Below are positions 34,775 to 46,164 of a stretch of DNA of 64,000 nt, piece after piece (within the stretch, counting starts at the first letter, position 1; each line of letters begins with the position of its first letter). Location: contig CM061132.1 of assembly GCA_030789695.1 (NCBI GenBank), positions 152,156,597 to 152,220,596 of the forward strand. The letters run 5' to 3'. A program made the translations under genes and the position numbers. This stretch comes from Scilla litardierei (taxonomy: Eukaryota > Streptophyta > Magnoliopsida > Asparagales > Asparagaceae). The notes below the pieces were generated by a model. The model saw nothing but the letters and a program-made list of their open reading frames with translations, made no database searches and was not told the DNA's origin.

Positions 34775-35137
34775 TGGGCCTCTGGCCCAGCCGCAGCCCC
34801 TGCGGGTTTACACCCGCAGGCCCCGCCCGCAACCCCTCTTGGCCCCGAGTCCCCCTAGTCCTAGGATTGCACAATCCCCCTAGTCCTAGAATTGCCTAAT
34901 CCCCCTAGTCCTAGGATTGCCTAATCCCCCTAGTCCTAGGATTGCCCTAGTCTCTATTATAAATAGGGGGAGTCTCTCTTGTATGCCTATGCTAATTTAA
35001 TGATTGTTATTTGAGAGACTCTTAGGGTAAACAAGTGCGGACGTCCTCTAGGCGTCTTGGGAGGAGGGCACACCTCTTTTGTGCCCAATTATCTTTCTAT
35101 TTGCTTTTGTTTTCTCTAATAAAAATTCCATCTTGTT
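34772..35137 (+). repeat. 3' LTR of the gypsy element (about 366 bp)
   Basis: It is near-identical to the 5' LTR but has one extra copy of the 25-bp CCTAGTCCTAGGATTG unit. TATAAATA is at 34958-34965. TGAAC follows at 35139-35143. Confidence 0.85.
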
Positions 35138-35143
35138 GTGAAC

Positions 35144-35742
35144 CTAATTTTTTAACTAAAATTGTGTCGTACCTACTGGTTTTTATAATATATGTATATT
35201 AGAAGCAAACAATTATTTTGTAATATATGTGATGAGGGGTTTGACATATAATATTTATTGGATCTGTCTATTTGGAAAGCTTAGGTGTGCAATATTGCAC
35301 GTGTGTGTATCTTTGTTTGTTCATGTATATATTCATTTTGAGAAATTTGGTACACTTTCCATTTGCTCTTTGTACAAATATGGAAGAGATTTACCGTTAT
35401 GTCTCTGTTTGACTACAATGTACTCAGAGAATAGCAATTAAGTGGTTTTGAATTTTCTCAAAATGAATATAATTATGAACATACGAATGTATATATGAAA
35501 TATTGCACACCAATGGGATAGGATCATACAAATTTCTATGATTATCTTGATAAGCAATAACTTAAACTCAATAACTTAAACTTACATTTGCAAATAAGGA
35601 TAGTTCCTAACAAATTGTTTACAGATATACCCCAAAATGAGATATATTTAAATAATTGAGGTAGAAGGTTGTAAATAACATTTCAAAAATTTGTCAGAAA
35701 ACTTCTTCAATAGGAAGCAGACAGATATATTTTCCACGCAGA
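35144..35742. other. AT-rich flank, no gene recognised
   Basis: It continues the sequence interrupted by the gypsy element. No coding homology is seen. Confidence 0.4.
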
Positions 35743-36206
35743 ATGTGCATAAATCAGCAGGTACATCTTCAAAACCAGGTTTACACTCACTTGGCGGCTT
35801 TTGGTTTTTTTAAAGATTATAGATACTGTGATCATCACAAGAAAAAGATAAATGACAATGAGATACATTTTGAAAAGGAAGATGAGGTGGAAGGTGATAG
35901 AATAGATGATATGCATAATATATTGCGAGAGACGTTAACTTTTCTATCTTAGGATGAGAACAATGACAATGTTGCTGCTTATAATCTGATAGATGTCATA
36001 GGTTTACCAAAATTGGGGGAAGAAAATGAAAAAGACCTATATAATGGATGCAAGAAATTTTCCACGTGATCTTTTATAATGAGACATTTCCATATCCAAA
36101 CTATGATCAAAATGACAGTTACTCATTTTGAGATGGTTCTTAATTTGCTCATGAGAGTTATTCCTGCTGGTGAAAAATGCATTCATTTAACTCATAAGTG
36201 TTAAAC
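35743..36206 (+). pseudogene. CACTA (En/Spm) TNP2-type transposase relic
   Basis: A single frame, with stops at 35950-35952 and near 36065, reads HLAAFGFFKDYRYCDHH. This resembles the N-terminal transposase-associated domain (family pattern HL..GF...Y..W..HGE). Further on it reads LYNGCKKFST ... FEMVLNLLMRVIPAGEKC, matching the TNP2 pattern LYPGCKKFTKL ... FT.LL.LLKEMLP. The DDE core is absent. TNP2 is the transposase of CACTA DNA transposons. Only about 150 codons remain. Confidence 0.6.
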
Positions 36207-38935
36207 ATGTTGTCGGAGGCCCTTGATTCCATCATGGGTATTGAGTGGCAGAAGCTTGACAGTGGTTGGTAGTGATTCATCTAAGATCCTTGAACTGAGT
36301 GGCAGAAGCTTGACATTGGTTATGCATCCTTGCATAATGGGGATTAGGTTTGAAACTTTTCTCATGGAGTTTGATCGCAAAAGTTTGCTATTTGTGCTTG
36401 TTTCTGATGCCTAGGTTTGAATCCATTCTTGTGTTCAACAAAGCGTGTTTGGGTTCAACAAAGCGTGTTGGTTTGCCCCGTTAACTGATCAAATCTTTTG
36501 CGCTTTTCTTAGAGCATTTCCTTTTGGCTCATGATGTTTTTCTTGTTCATGAGAATGTTTCGACTCTCACTGCATGGATCACTCTATATGCCAGCTTTTG
36601 TTCTAGTTAACCATCATATGGTAGCACATGATTGTCTTGTGTGTTCAACCTTGGTGGAATATGGGCATTGTCACAACACATTGGATTCTTTGACCCTTCT
36701 CCATTGCCAACATTACATTGTGCACTTTATTGTTTCCTCCAGATAAGGAAGGGTCCTCAACAGATTGTGAATGCATATTGTTTTTCCAACTGTTGTCTAG
36801 TGTGGTTGGTTTTGGTCATGATGATTGTACTTTGATACGATTACCAGAGGTCACTTGATTGGTTCCTGCAACAAAGTGACAGTCCCCATAGGTTTTGGAT
36901 TTGCATACAGTGGTTATCTACTTGTTTTGTAGCAAAGTTTTAAGGGGTTTGATTGGGAAATTGAAGAGATTTCTTTAGGGCAATCGAGCAAAGGGGGTCC
37001 ATGGGAGGTGCTTCTTGTGTAATCACGATCCCTGAAAAATATAAACATTAAATTGGTCTGATGATATTTCTTACAAATGGTACCAATTATTGCAATACAG
37101 ATTTTGATGTCTGGTTGTAGATAATAAGAAACTTTATAGTAGGAGATCTCAAACCATCTAATAAATGCATAACCGCTGATGCAATCCTTGAAAATGAAGA
37201 AAATACGATCATCCATTGATCTGCATAGATGAACACACCTAAGATGGGATGTGATTAGCATGTCATGCCTTTCAAAATATTATAGAACGTATTTAAGCCA
37301 AAAGGAACTCCCGATTGACTCAAATATGCTAAGCATAGACAATGATAACACGGGCTGATAGAAATGCATAAAAACTTTAATGTAAGCAACGACAATTAAG
37401 TTTTGTTATAGTCCAAGTGTCAAACATCGAAGGCTAGCAATGCTTATAAGAAAATACACGAGTCTAAATAAACAAGACCGTACCAGATAAACGACAGCAA
37501 GAAAATCTACAAACACTGGGTTAGCATCATCCTTTTCCTCTACAACCACCTCTACAACATACTATCTAAACCTGATAGATATTTCAAAAAGAAGCATCTG
37601 TCACCGAGCGGCGGATCAAGTACGTCTCCTAATCCGATAAAAATAAATAATTTTGTAGATTAAAATAAAATATAACAATTATAGCGATCATCCATACAAA
37701 GAAGAGCATATGATATCAATGATATTAAAATGAATACACTACATATATGAATGTTATTAACATGAAATACAATATAGCCAATTCCAAAGAGTTTACATAC
37801 ATTAAAGGAGACAAGATATCAATGGCATTAACACAAATACATTCTAGCCATGAATATCAAGATTTAATGAACATTAATTTCTCTATTTCTATTTCTGGAT
37901 GACGCTTACACACAAAAACATGAGTATCGATCACAAACATAAAGATGATATAGCTATGAATGTTATGATTTAATGGTTATTCTAATCTAATGTAAGCTCA
38001 AAATTGAAGTGTACAATATGCAACTTTGGAGAGTATTCTATTCCACCATGGAATAATGGTACATGATATCTGGTCTACCATTGAATAACGGTAAACAGCA
38101 TCCGTTCCTCCATTGAATATCGGTAAACTATGCTATAGTCTCTCATTGCTCACACTCCAAGACTTGAACTGCTCCAAAACTCCAAACCCCATGGTGTCAT
38201 ATTATTACACTAGATTATTAAAAAAATCCTTTCATTAACATTTTCCCTTTCAATAACTTATTGCAAAAAATATCAGATTCATGCATCGCATTCATTAATT
38301 AAATCACATCAAGCTATCATTAAAAATTAAAACAAGTAATTGATTAGTCAATTGAACCCATGTGGAAGTACTGACTTCTCACTGTAAAACGGGGTCACAT
38401 CTGAGCCATATATGAAAATTCTAATTTTGATTAATATTGTTGTGCATTCTGTATAATGTATGACTGACAAACACTACCAAATTCAAAGAGCAACAAAGCA
38501 ATCAACTAGTAATAACCACAACAATGTGCAGTTCACACAGACCACTACGACTGTCGAGTAATAATAGAGAATAAATTAAGCTCATACAAGCAACTCATTA
38601 TGTTTAGGAAGTTAGTTACATTAGGAAAAGACAATGTGACACCATTTGCAACAGTTAGTAGCAAAAGAGTACTCTAACTAGTGTTTGGGAGACAAGACTG
38701 TAATGGAAGTATGAAGAGAATATGTGAAATAGAGCATAAAAGTGGCATTAAGCATGTTGGTATGGCTCGCAATCACATTAATACTATCAGTATGGCTCAC
38801 AATCACATTACTACTAATGGCCAGTAATGGAGTACTAGAGTTATTTAGAGACTTTGCATGGATACTTATTATCAAGTGATTTGAATGGCAGTAAATTAGT
38901 CGGTTAGTAAAAAATAATGAAAGTGACATTCACAG
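36207..38935. other. AT-rich intergenic sequence
   Basis: I recognise no gene. A short local duplication (GAGTGGCAGAAGCTTGACA) lies near 36240 and 36297. A degenerate triple repeat with the string CCATTGAATAACGGTAAAC occurs at about 38036-38140. Confidence 0.4.
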
Positions 38936-39707
38936 TTAGGGAGAACCAGAGTGACAACTCAGTGACTGGTTTATCCTACTGAGTAACTAAGTTTAGTATA
39001 CTTAAAGCACACAATTGAATGGAACTTGTGAAGAATTGTGATGATTTTATGAAGGTTTTAGAGCTGAAACATTCAAAAGTATAGTTGATGCAGCACAACC
39101 AAAAGGGGACAGAGAACTTGTTACATACATTTCTGCTGCATCTTACAAAAGGTGAGTAATTAAGAATCAAATTCTTCTATTTGTAGGAGTTGCAATTGCA
39201 GATTCTACGCATTTCAAAGCCAGATTGAGGCATGACAACCCTTTGAAGTGGCTGAGTAAATGTTGTTTGAGTCCTTTATGAGAATCCAAATAGCAAAAGA
39301 TGCAGCTTAGGCAAATGTCGTGCATCTTACTAATTGTATCATGTACCTCTAAGTAGCAAGTGACCAGTCAAGACCAACAAATTATCGAAATAGAAGATTA
39401 GAAGCTAAAAAATAGCGTGTATTCGTCAATAATATCTAGAAAGCAACTATTCGCTAATTTGGTCAGATCATTGCATAGAAAGTCAATACAATCTAGAGAA
39501 ATTTAAGATGAAAATATTTCATTAATAAACAGGAATAGCCATGAAGAAATCCCACATGTCTAGCAGAACTTGCAGTAAACACGGATTTAAAAAGCTCAAT
39601 TAGGAATTGAAGTACAGTCAGAAGATCTCGAATTGAGAAGTTAGGGTTCGGGTACTTGCATAAAAAATTGTAATAATTGACCCAAACGTTAGGGTTCGGA
39701 AACTTAC

Positions 39708-40010
39708 CTCGGATTCGGGAAATGCCAGAAAGATCGCCAGCGAAGATGATAGATGATGGACATCGATTTCTTTGGAGGAGTCGGATTTTGTGGATGATGC
39801 AAAATTTTACAAAAATGAGATTTATAAAAAAAGAGAATGATTCTCCATATAAAATCGGATCCTTATACGTTTCCCCACGTTTCTCAACTGCTACGTTTGG
39901 GTGGCTAATTAAAGATTTAGTACAGTTTTTTAAATTGAAGAGAAATGTTGAAAGGAGGGAAGGTCTTTTTTTTTGTGGGGGTATGGGAGCCAATAGTGAG
40001 AGTCTATAAA
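39708..40010 (-). other. Possible first exon of a minus-strand transcript
   Basis: On the minus strand a short open stretch ends in GAATCCGAG followed by GTAAGT (39702-39707), a good plant splice-donor consensus. ATTGG/TATAGA-like promoter strings lie upstream. I cannot find a convincing second exon or protein family. Confidence 0.2.
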
Positions 40011-40232
40011 ATCTGATCCATTTAAATTTCTTGTGACAGTGTCTTTGTTTCTTGTGTTCTTGGGCTTCTGTGCCTACTCATGATACATTAGCATGGACTA
40101 TATACATGGGGATATCTCTTGTAACCATAATCATCAAGTAATACAAATCATATTTCATCTATCTTGAAAGTTTGCATGTATCTAGTATTCTCTTATACTC
40201 AAAATAACAAAATAGAAGCATAACGAAATTAA

Positions 40233-40399
40233 TGTTAGAAGAGGATTGGAGAGGATTAACCATGGCAAATAGCCATGGTACTATATTTATAAAACTCTCA
40301 TGTTGATTTGGGAGTCAAAGGGCCTCCCCACTAACTTAGTGGGGAGTAATGGAGAGTGATGAGGGGAGGGAGGCCAAAGGCCTCCCTCAACTCACAACA
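40233..40399 (-). repeat. 3' LTR of Copia-B (167 bp)
   Basis: Its left flank is ATTAA. It differs from the right LTR only near 40385 (CTCCCTC versus CTCCATC). Internal GC-rich inverted segments around AGTGGGG are present. Confidence 0.9.
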
Positions 40400-41320
40400 C
40401 TACCCCTCATCTCTCCATTACCTTGGGTTAAGCATATGAATACTTCAGAATTCAGTATGCCAATGGGGTGGATACTTCTGGATCCAGAGCCACTGTGGTT
40501 GCCTCGTTAAAACCTTAGCTGTGGAAAACCCAGTGGGAAAAACCAGCAGCTTAAGGGAAAAGAGTACAACTATCGAGGGACTCCCCCCGATATGTACAAG
40601 CTTCAGGCTTGCAGATCTCCTATGTATCTATACAATCATCTCCTATTCGTCTATACATCCATCATGTTCTGAAAGAAAATACAATTATCACTCATCTACA
40701 CAAGTTTCACTCATCTAACGGCTACTGGAAGGCAGCGTCGCTCTGGAGTGTAATGATCTTCGAAGTTGGTAGATGACTCCACTAAAGTATTCGTTGAATC
40801 AGTCTTCAGTGTGTCTGCAATGTACTGCTAGACCTGGCTGAGCGTTTTCAATACTTGCTTCTTGGATGATGAGCTTCTCAGAAGATGTAGACATTGGATG
40901 ATGATGTGTTTATATTTAGGAGGTGGCCGGCCTATTGTGTTTTAGTCATCACGATGATCTTTAAACCTGCATATGTAATATATATTCCTTGACCCTTGGA
41001 AGTTGCGCAAAAGCAGCTTATCCTTGGTCTAGTGTTGCTCTCCAGGACAACACTGTATCTGGTTAACAACTTTACTAGAGACGTTCTATCAAAGATACGT
41101 GCAGTTGGCCAGATAATACACTAGAGCTAGGCTCTTCGGGACCTAGGATGTCCTCCCCCTCTTTCAGCTACTGAAAGGTGTCATACATAAGTATCCATTT
41201 TTAATAGGTTGCAAAAGGACATCATTCTTCATAAACTCCAGGTGTATGAAGAATATGAAAGGGTTCCACCACGAAGGTGTTTAATATGTAAGCCGAGACA
41301 TCTTCGGCATGATTAATAAT

Positions 41321-41680
41321 AGTTCATCTTCAGGATGATTAATGTCATCTTCAGGATGATGGTTCATCTCCAGGATGATAGTTCATCTTCAGGATGATTA
41401 ATGTCATCTTCAGGATGATGGTTCATCTCCAGGATGATAGTTCATCTTCAGGATGATTAATGTCATCTTCAGGATGATGGTTCATCTCCAGGATGATAGT
41501 TCATCTTCAGGATGATTAATGTCATCTTCAGGATGATGGTTCATCTCCAGGATGATAGTTCATCTTCAGGATGATTAATGTCATCTTCAGGATGATAGTT
41601 CATCTTCAGGATGATTATTGTCATCTTCAGGATGATTAATGTCATCGTCAGGATGATCAATGTCATCGTCAGGATGATCG
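41321..41680. repeat. Minisatellite in Copia-B: 59-bp units plus 19-20-bp variants
   Basis: Units of 59 bp start at 41321, 41380, 41439 and 41498. Each is made of three approximately 20-bp variants of TTCATCTTCAGGATGATTA. More degenerate 19-20-bp copies run on to about 41680. On the minus strand a frame reads repeated NHPEDD/E directly after an RT remnant, in the region where RNase H would be expected. Confidence 0.9.
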
Positions 41681-41739
41681 TTATACCTAGGTTTTTCATT
41701 TCCAAGGTACGCTTTAAAGCTATTTGAAATCTCAATGGT

Positions 41740-43331
41740 CTCTGCTGGAGATCCTATTAGCTTTAAGTCGACCATATGTAAGGCAAATATAACAAATCCT
41801 GTCAACGATCTTTCGAAAAAGATACAAGGGCAGAATATTGCTTAAGATCAACTAATGATCTTTGTAGCCTTTATGGAGAAGACGTTTCTACGTTTCTCTT
41901 TCATCTCTGGGGGTAGAGTATACCCTTCTGGAAGTTTTATATAGATCTTTATATCTATATTGCCGTATATATATGCAGTCACAACGTCCATGAGCTGCAT
42001 GTATTGGCTTTTGTAGAGAAGTGTAGGCTTAGTAGGAAAATGATCACATTTCCTTCATTTCAATTTCTTTATGAAATTCGAATTATATTTCACAGGATTT
42101 TACACATTCAGGTGTATGGACTACTGGTCCAAAGACTTTGCTTTTCAAGAGTGAGTCCAGCTCTACTCTTATTGCTCTACTCTTATTGCCTCGTCCCACT
42201 TTGGCCATTCTATGCGTTTACGCTATAGAAAAGTGGGTAGACGTCATCGTCGTATTCAGCGACGTGAATGGCAATAGCGAAAGCAAAACCGTCGTCGACG
42301 ACTGTGCTATATTTGTCCAGTACCTCTCCAGTACGTACGTAATATAATGATGTTTCTCCTGTTGTTTCCTCTGCAGGGGAAATTAGGAGGGGAGAGGTTG
42401 CTGGTCTGAGCTCAGCATCCTGTGTGGTTGGATCATTTTAATATATCCAGGAATTTTCCTCTTTTGAGGAATTTTTATATTTTGAACCTGGTAGGCGTCC
42501 TCTTTTCAATTGAGGAACAACCAATTCTGCTGCCGGTGGATTGCATCCATCTTTGGGAATGTCAATCCTAGCTGGCGTATTGGCAACAGGGACGTGTGAA
42601 CGAACAATCTTTTGGTTGTCCGCAAATTTATCCGTCAATTAATATACTGTAGTCTGAATGTGAAGGATCTTCTGGATCTCAACTTCACACAGAAAAAGTA
42701 TGCGGATCATAACGAGATGATGACTTTTGTTTCCTATGATATGGTCTCAGAAGCTTCAGGCTTCTTTAGACTGCGTGCCTATTTCAATGAGATCTTGCTC
42801 ATCAAATTCACATTTATCAAGACTTGGTGGTAAACCAGAAGCAAGCAGCATCAGCAATAAGATATGGCAACAAGCGGGCCGTATCGTGATAAGTGATGCG
42901 GAATGCATTGTGTTGGTCCCTAAATACAAAAGGCAACTGGGATTTATCAATGGACGTGAAATCCATTGGAGTCTCTTTACCAGAGACTCTGCAAACCCAT
43001 TATGAGTTTGAACATGCTGCAGGATGTTCAATTTCAATGCCAGTTGCTAGGTAGTAGTCTTGAATGATATGTGTAGTAAATTCACCCACATTATAAGCTT
43101 TTGAGAAAGCTAGGTTGCGAGTGAATATAAAGGCACACATAAGACCATCTAGTAGATGCATATATCAGTACAGTAATGAAGTACCGAAAATGGGCCATTT
43201 GCGAGGTGAATAGGCCCGCAAAGGTCACCATGTATTCTCTCAATGAAGCCATGAGACTCCAAACCCTCTTTCAGGAGGGAAGGTCTCTCTATTATTTTTC
43301 CCTTATGACAAAGGTGGACAAGGAAACTCAA
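41740..43331 (-). pseudogene. pol: Copia-B pol relic (integrase and RT)
   Basis: Minus-strand fragments in order are integrase start (HGDLCGPIHLANGPF, about 43250), integrase C-terminal part (QTHNGFAESLVKRLQWISRP, about 43000), the post-integrase linker (SHVPVANTPARIDIP, about 42590), RT (MDVVTAYIYGNIDIKIYIK, about 41970) and the RT active-site region, where YVDD is altered to HMVD (about 41790). Stops and frameshifts separate them. The catalytic integrase Asp/Glu pair and RNase H are not recognisable. Confidence 0.75.
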
Positions 43332-43856
43332 CCTTTTGAAGAATCTTCAGGTTCTTCAATGGATTCATTTGATGATGCGTCCATCATCGCTGATCCAGGA
43401 TGACCAAGTCCATTTTGCCAGAGTTAAAAAACTATGGTAAAGAAAGGCACTTCTGGTGCTCAGTCGAGTTGGCTTTCTATAGGATGAATATCTGTAATTT
43501 TAGGGGCCCGACGGGGATCCAGTGAAATCGTAAATAGATGGTCTTCTGGCCATTCTCTTGACGAGTTACATATTGATATTCAATATATATTATCCACAAT
43601 TTTCAAGTTATTTTCTTTAAAAGAAATATCCTTGAAAATTGGAGATTTCCTATATGTTTAAGAGGAGAATTTGCATCTTATAGTCTCGTTGTAAGTGGGA
43701 GCAATATCAATGCTATACCAGTGCAACGAGGCACTGTCCACAATATTCCATACTTCATCGAAATTTTATTTAAGTCAATGAAAAAGACATTCAAAATAAA
43801 AGTTCGTAATTAAGCAAATTAAAGATGAAGCAACATGGAATTTTAAATGCATAGAT

Positions 43857-44881
43857 AAAAGATGAAGCTTAATCGAGCAGGTCGTCGTTTTCGAAGTCTT
43901 TTGTAGTGAATATCGTTAGTGGCTGAACAGCCGCCAAGTTTGTTTCAGGCAGAGACTTCTGGCTCGCCTGATATAGTTCCTGGAGGTGGCGAGGAGTGAG
44001 GAAGATTCTGGACCAATGGCCAGTCATGCCGCATCTATGTCATTTATCCTCCCAGTTCTTCTTAGGAAGTGACACTTGGTCAGTGTTCTTTTGCTTCCAT
44101 GTGAAGTATCTTTTTCCCTTATTGTTTTTGTTTGTCTGGGGAGCTGCGCCTTTTGGTTGCTTCATTACAGCTTTCCCTTTGTTGTTTTTAGCCTTCCTCT
44201 TGTTTTTCCACTTCTGGGGAGAAACGTGGTGGGCTTCAGGGATAGTGGCAGTGCCGGCTGGACGTAAATTATGGTGGTGAGCAGTAAGTCTCGATTCTGC
44301 TCTGCCCTAAGTAGGCATGAGATCAGATCAGAGAATTTCGTGAAGTTCTGTTCACGATACTGCTGCATGAGGATTGCATCTTTCTCGTGAAACGAGGTAA
44401 ATGTCTTTTCCAACATGCGTTGTTCTGTCAATTCTTCACCGCACAACTTCAGGCGTGAGGTGATGTTATGAAGTGCAGAATTATACTCAGCGACGGACTT
44501 ATAGTCCTGAAGTATGAGGTTTTCCCACTCATAACTGGCACGCGAAAATATTACATCAATTTGATGTTTATACCGTGCTTCCAGCGCTGTCCACAGCTCC
44601 ATTAGGTTCTCTACCGTTAGATATTCGGCCTTTAAGGTCCAATCTATATGTTTCCTAATGTAGATAATGGCTTTCGCCTTATCCACATCGGAGACAGTGG
44701 TAGGAGTGTTGCTGCTAGATGTAGCAGAAGCATCGGCCGCTGCTGGGGCCGATGAAGGAGCCAAAATTGAGCCAAGGACGGCCATTGAACGCAAGTGGAA
44801 CTTCAGGTCCACTCGCCAACTCAAATAATTTTTTTCTGCAGAATCAAGGACCTCGAAATCGACGCTTACCAATTTTGCCAT
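43857..44881 (-). pseudogene. gag: Copia-B gag
   Basis: The start at 44881 gives MAKLVSVDFEVLDSAEKNYL. A clear Copia gag (UBN2-type) domain runs about 220 codons, with KAKAIIYIRKHID and LKLCGEELTEQRMLEKT. After a frameshift near 44250 the basic region and one CCHC knuckle (CHRCGMTGHWSRI, final Cys lost) follow. This is the best-preserved part of the element. Confidence 0.82.
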
Positions 44882-45088
44882 CTTAATCTCTAGATTAAAA
44901 ATCTAGGGAAGATTGTAAAGATTAAGATTCGTAGATAGTGCCGCTCCCGATACGCTCCAAAGAGAAATCCCCGCAAAGCTTCGCCGCAACGGATTACCGC
45001 AACAACAGATTCCTTCGCGCGTAGGGGTTTGATTTTTGGAAGGGAACGAGAAGAAAAAGCTCAAAATAGAGCGTAGGTGCTGATAACG

Positions 45089-45255
45089 TGTTAGAAGAGG
45101 ATTGGAGAGGATTAACCATGGCAAATAGCCATGGTACTATATTTATAAAACTCTCATGTTGATTTGGGAGTCAAAGGGCCTCCCCACTAACTTAGTGGGG
45201 AGTAATGGAGAGTGATGAGGGGAGGGAGGCCAAAGGCCTCCATCAACTCACAACA
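45089..45255 (-). repeat. 5' LTR of Copia-B (167 bp)
   Basis: A minus-strand TATAAATA lies at 45140-45147. The PBS-like site abuts at 45076-45088 and the target duplication ATTAA follows at 45256-45260. Confidence 0.9.
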
Positions 45256-45384
45256 ATTAATTCATTTATGTACAACTGTTGTAGTATTTTGTTTAATGAA
45301 CAACCATTGTTGTGATGATTTACTTTCAGTTAGTTCATTCTGTAGCTTCTATTTTTTTCTTGTTTAAGTTCACAATTTTAAACA

Positions 45385-45768
45385 TACTTGGCGTGCACAA
45401 CATATAAAAATTTTGGGTGTTGTACATTGAGCAATTTTGCTTTGTGCATCCATTATTATGCACCGCGCACAACAGACAAAAATTGGATTCACAGAGCAAA
45501 ACTGTATGCACAGATCAATTTTGCATGTTGTGCACGGTGAATAAAATTGGATGCACATAGCAAAATTACTCACCGTGCACAACATGCAAATATTTTGCAT
45601 GTTGTGCTCGTTGAGTAAAAATTGATGACAACCAAATTTACTCCAAACGCACAACATGCAACAATTTTTGCCCTTTGTTTGCAGTGAGTAAAATGTGCTG
45701 ACCATATCTTAATTACTTACCGCGCACAATGGGCAAAAATTTTGCCCGTTGTGCGCGGTGAGTAAAAA
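45385..45768. repeat. Cluster of about five related palindromes
   Basis: Inverted repeats built from one motif (arm TTACTCACCGTGCACAACATGCAAAA and variants) occur at 45385-45432, 45458-45545, 45566-45618, 45637-45692 and 45713-45765. The third and fifth are 53 bp with about 26-nt arms and almost no loop. The fifth pairs at about 24 of 26 positions. Further single arms lie near 46115 and 46145. Strings of short hairpins are typical of CACTA subterminal regions, but no CACTA end is seen beside them. Confidence 0.8.
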
Positions 45769-46164
45769 TTGCTGCACAATCTCTCACCGCTCTGTTTTTC
45801 GTTTTTCTAAGGATTCTTTACTTTTTCTTTACATTCAACAAAGATCTGAATTCTAATTGACAGATCTTCGTGCCCAAAAATCATTCGTGTCCTAAAATTT
45901 ATCTGCGCGATCGACAGATTTCGTGATTTTCATCCCCTAAATACCCTTATTCGACAGACTTTTAACGCGATTCAGATCATCATTCAGTCGATACGTATAT
46001 GTATTAACTGTGTTTTGTGTTTTTATTAACTGATTTTAGGGTGTTTGGCTTATGGGTATTTTCGGTATTCCCGGTTGTGTGCTAAGTAAAAAATTAAATA
46101 ATAATTTTTAATTAATATGTGCACGTTGTAAATACTGTAGTGTTATGTGCGTGGAGTAAAACGG
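45769..46164. other. AT-rich sequence between palindromes and RLK-C
   Basis: No gene is seen. Two more motif-like arms (near 46115 and 46145) suggest the same repeat element extends to the RLK-C boundary and cut off its upstream LRRs. Confidence 0.4.

Larger units (their letters stand above)
29032..35138 (+). mobile_element. Complete chromodomain Ty3/gypsy retrotransposon (chromovirus)
   Basis: LTRs at 29032-29372 and about 34772-35137 flank a gag-pol of chromovirus order, from protease through RT, RNase H and integrase to a C-terminal chromodomain. TGAAC (or GTGAAC) flanks both sides (29027-29031 and 35139-35143), indicating an intact insertion. The C-terminal chromodomain and tRNA-Met PBS suggest a Tekay/Reina-like lineage; I cannot choose between them without a tree. 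Point changes and one frameshift have inactivated the polyprotein. Confidence 0.92.
40233..45255 (-). mobile_element. Copia-B: complete but coding-dead Ty1/copia element (5,023 bp)
   Basis: LTRs of 167 bp lie at 40233-40399 and 45089-45255 with TGTTAG...CAACA ends on the plus strand. ATTAA is duplicated at 40228-40232 and 45256-45260. The minus strand carries a PBS-like CGTTATCAGCACC (45076-45088), a good gag start, then integrase and RT remnants. RNase H is replaced by a minisatellite and non-coding DNA. The LTRs differ at one visible base, although the coding region is full of stops. Confidence 0.92.

Noticed and set aside
38976..39240. Two apparent exons on the plus strand with GTGAGT donor (39152) and TTTGTAG acceptor (39186)
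   Set aside because: The implied intron would be 35 bp, shorter than plant introns, and no protein family is recognised.
41321..41680. CRISPR-like array
   Set aside because: The repeats are contiguous without unique spacers, and the window is plant nuclear DNA; it is a minisatellite.
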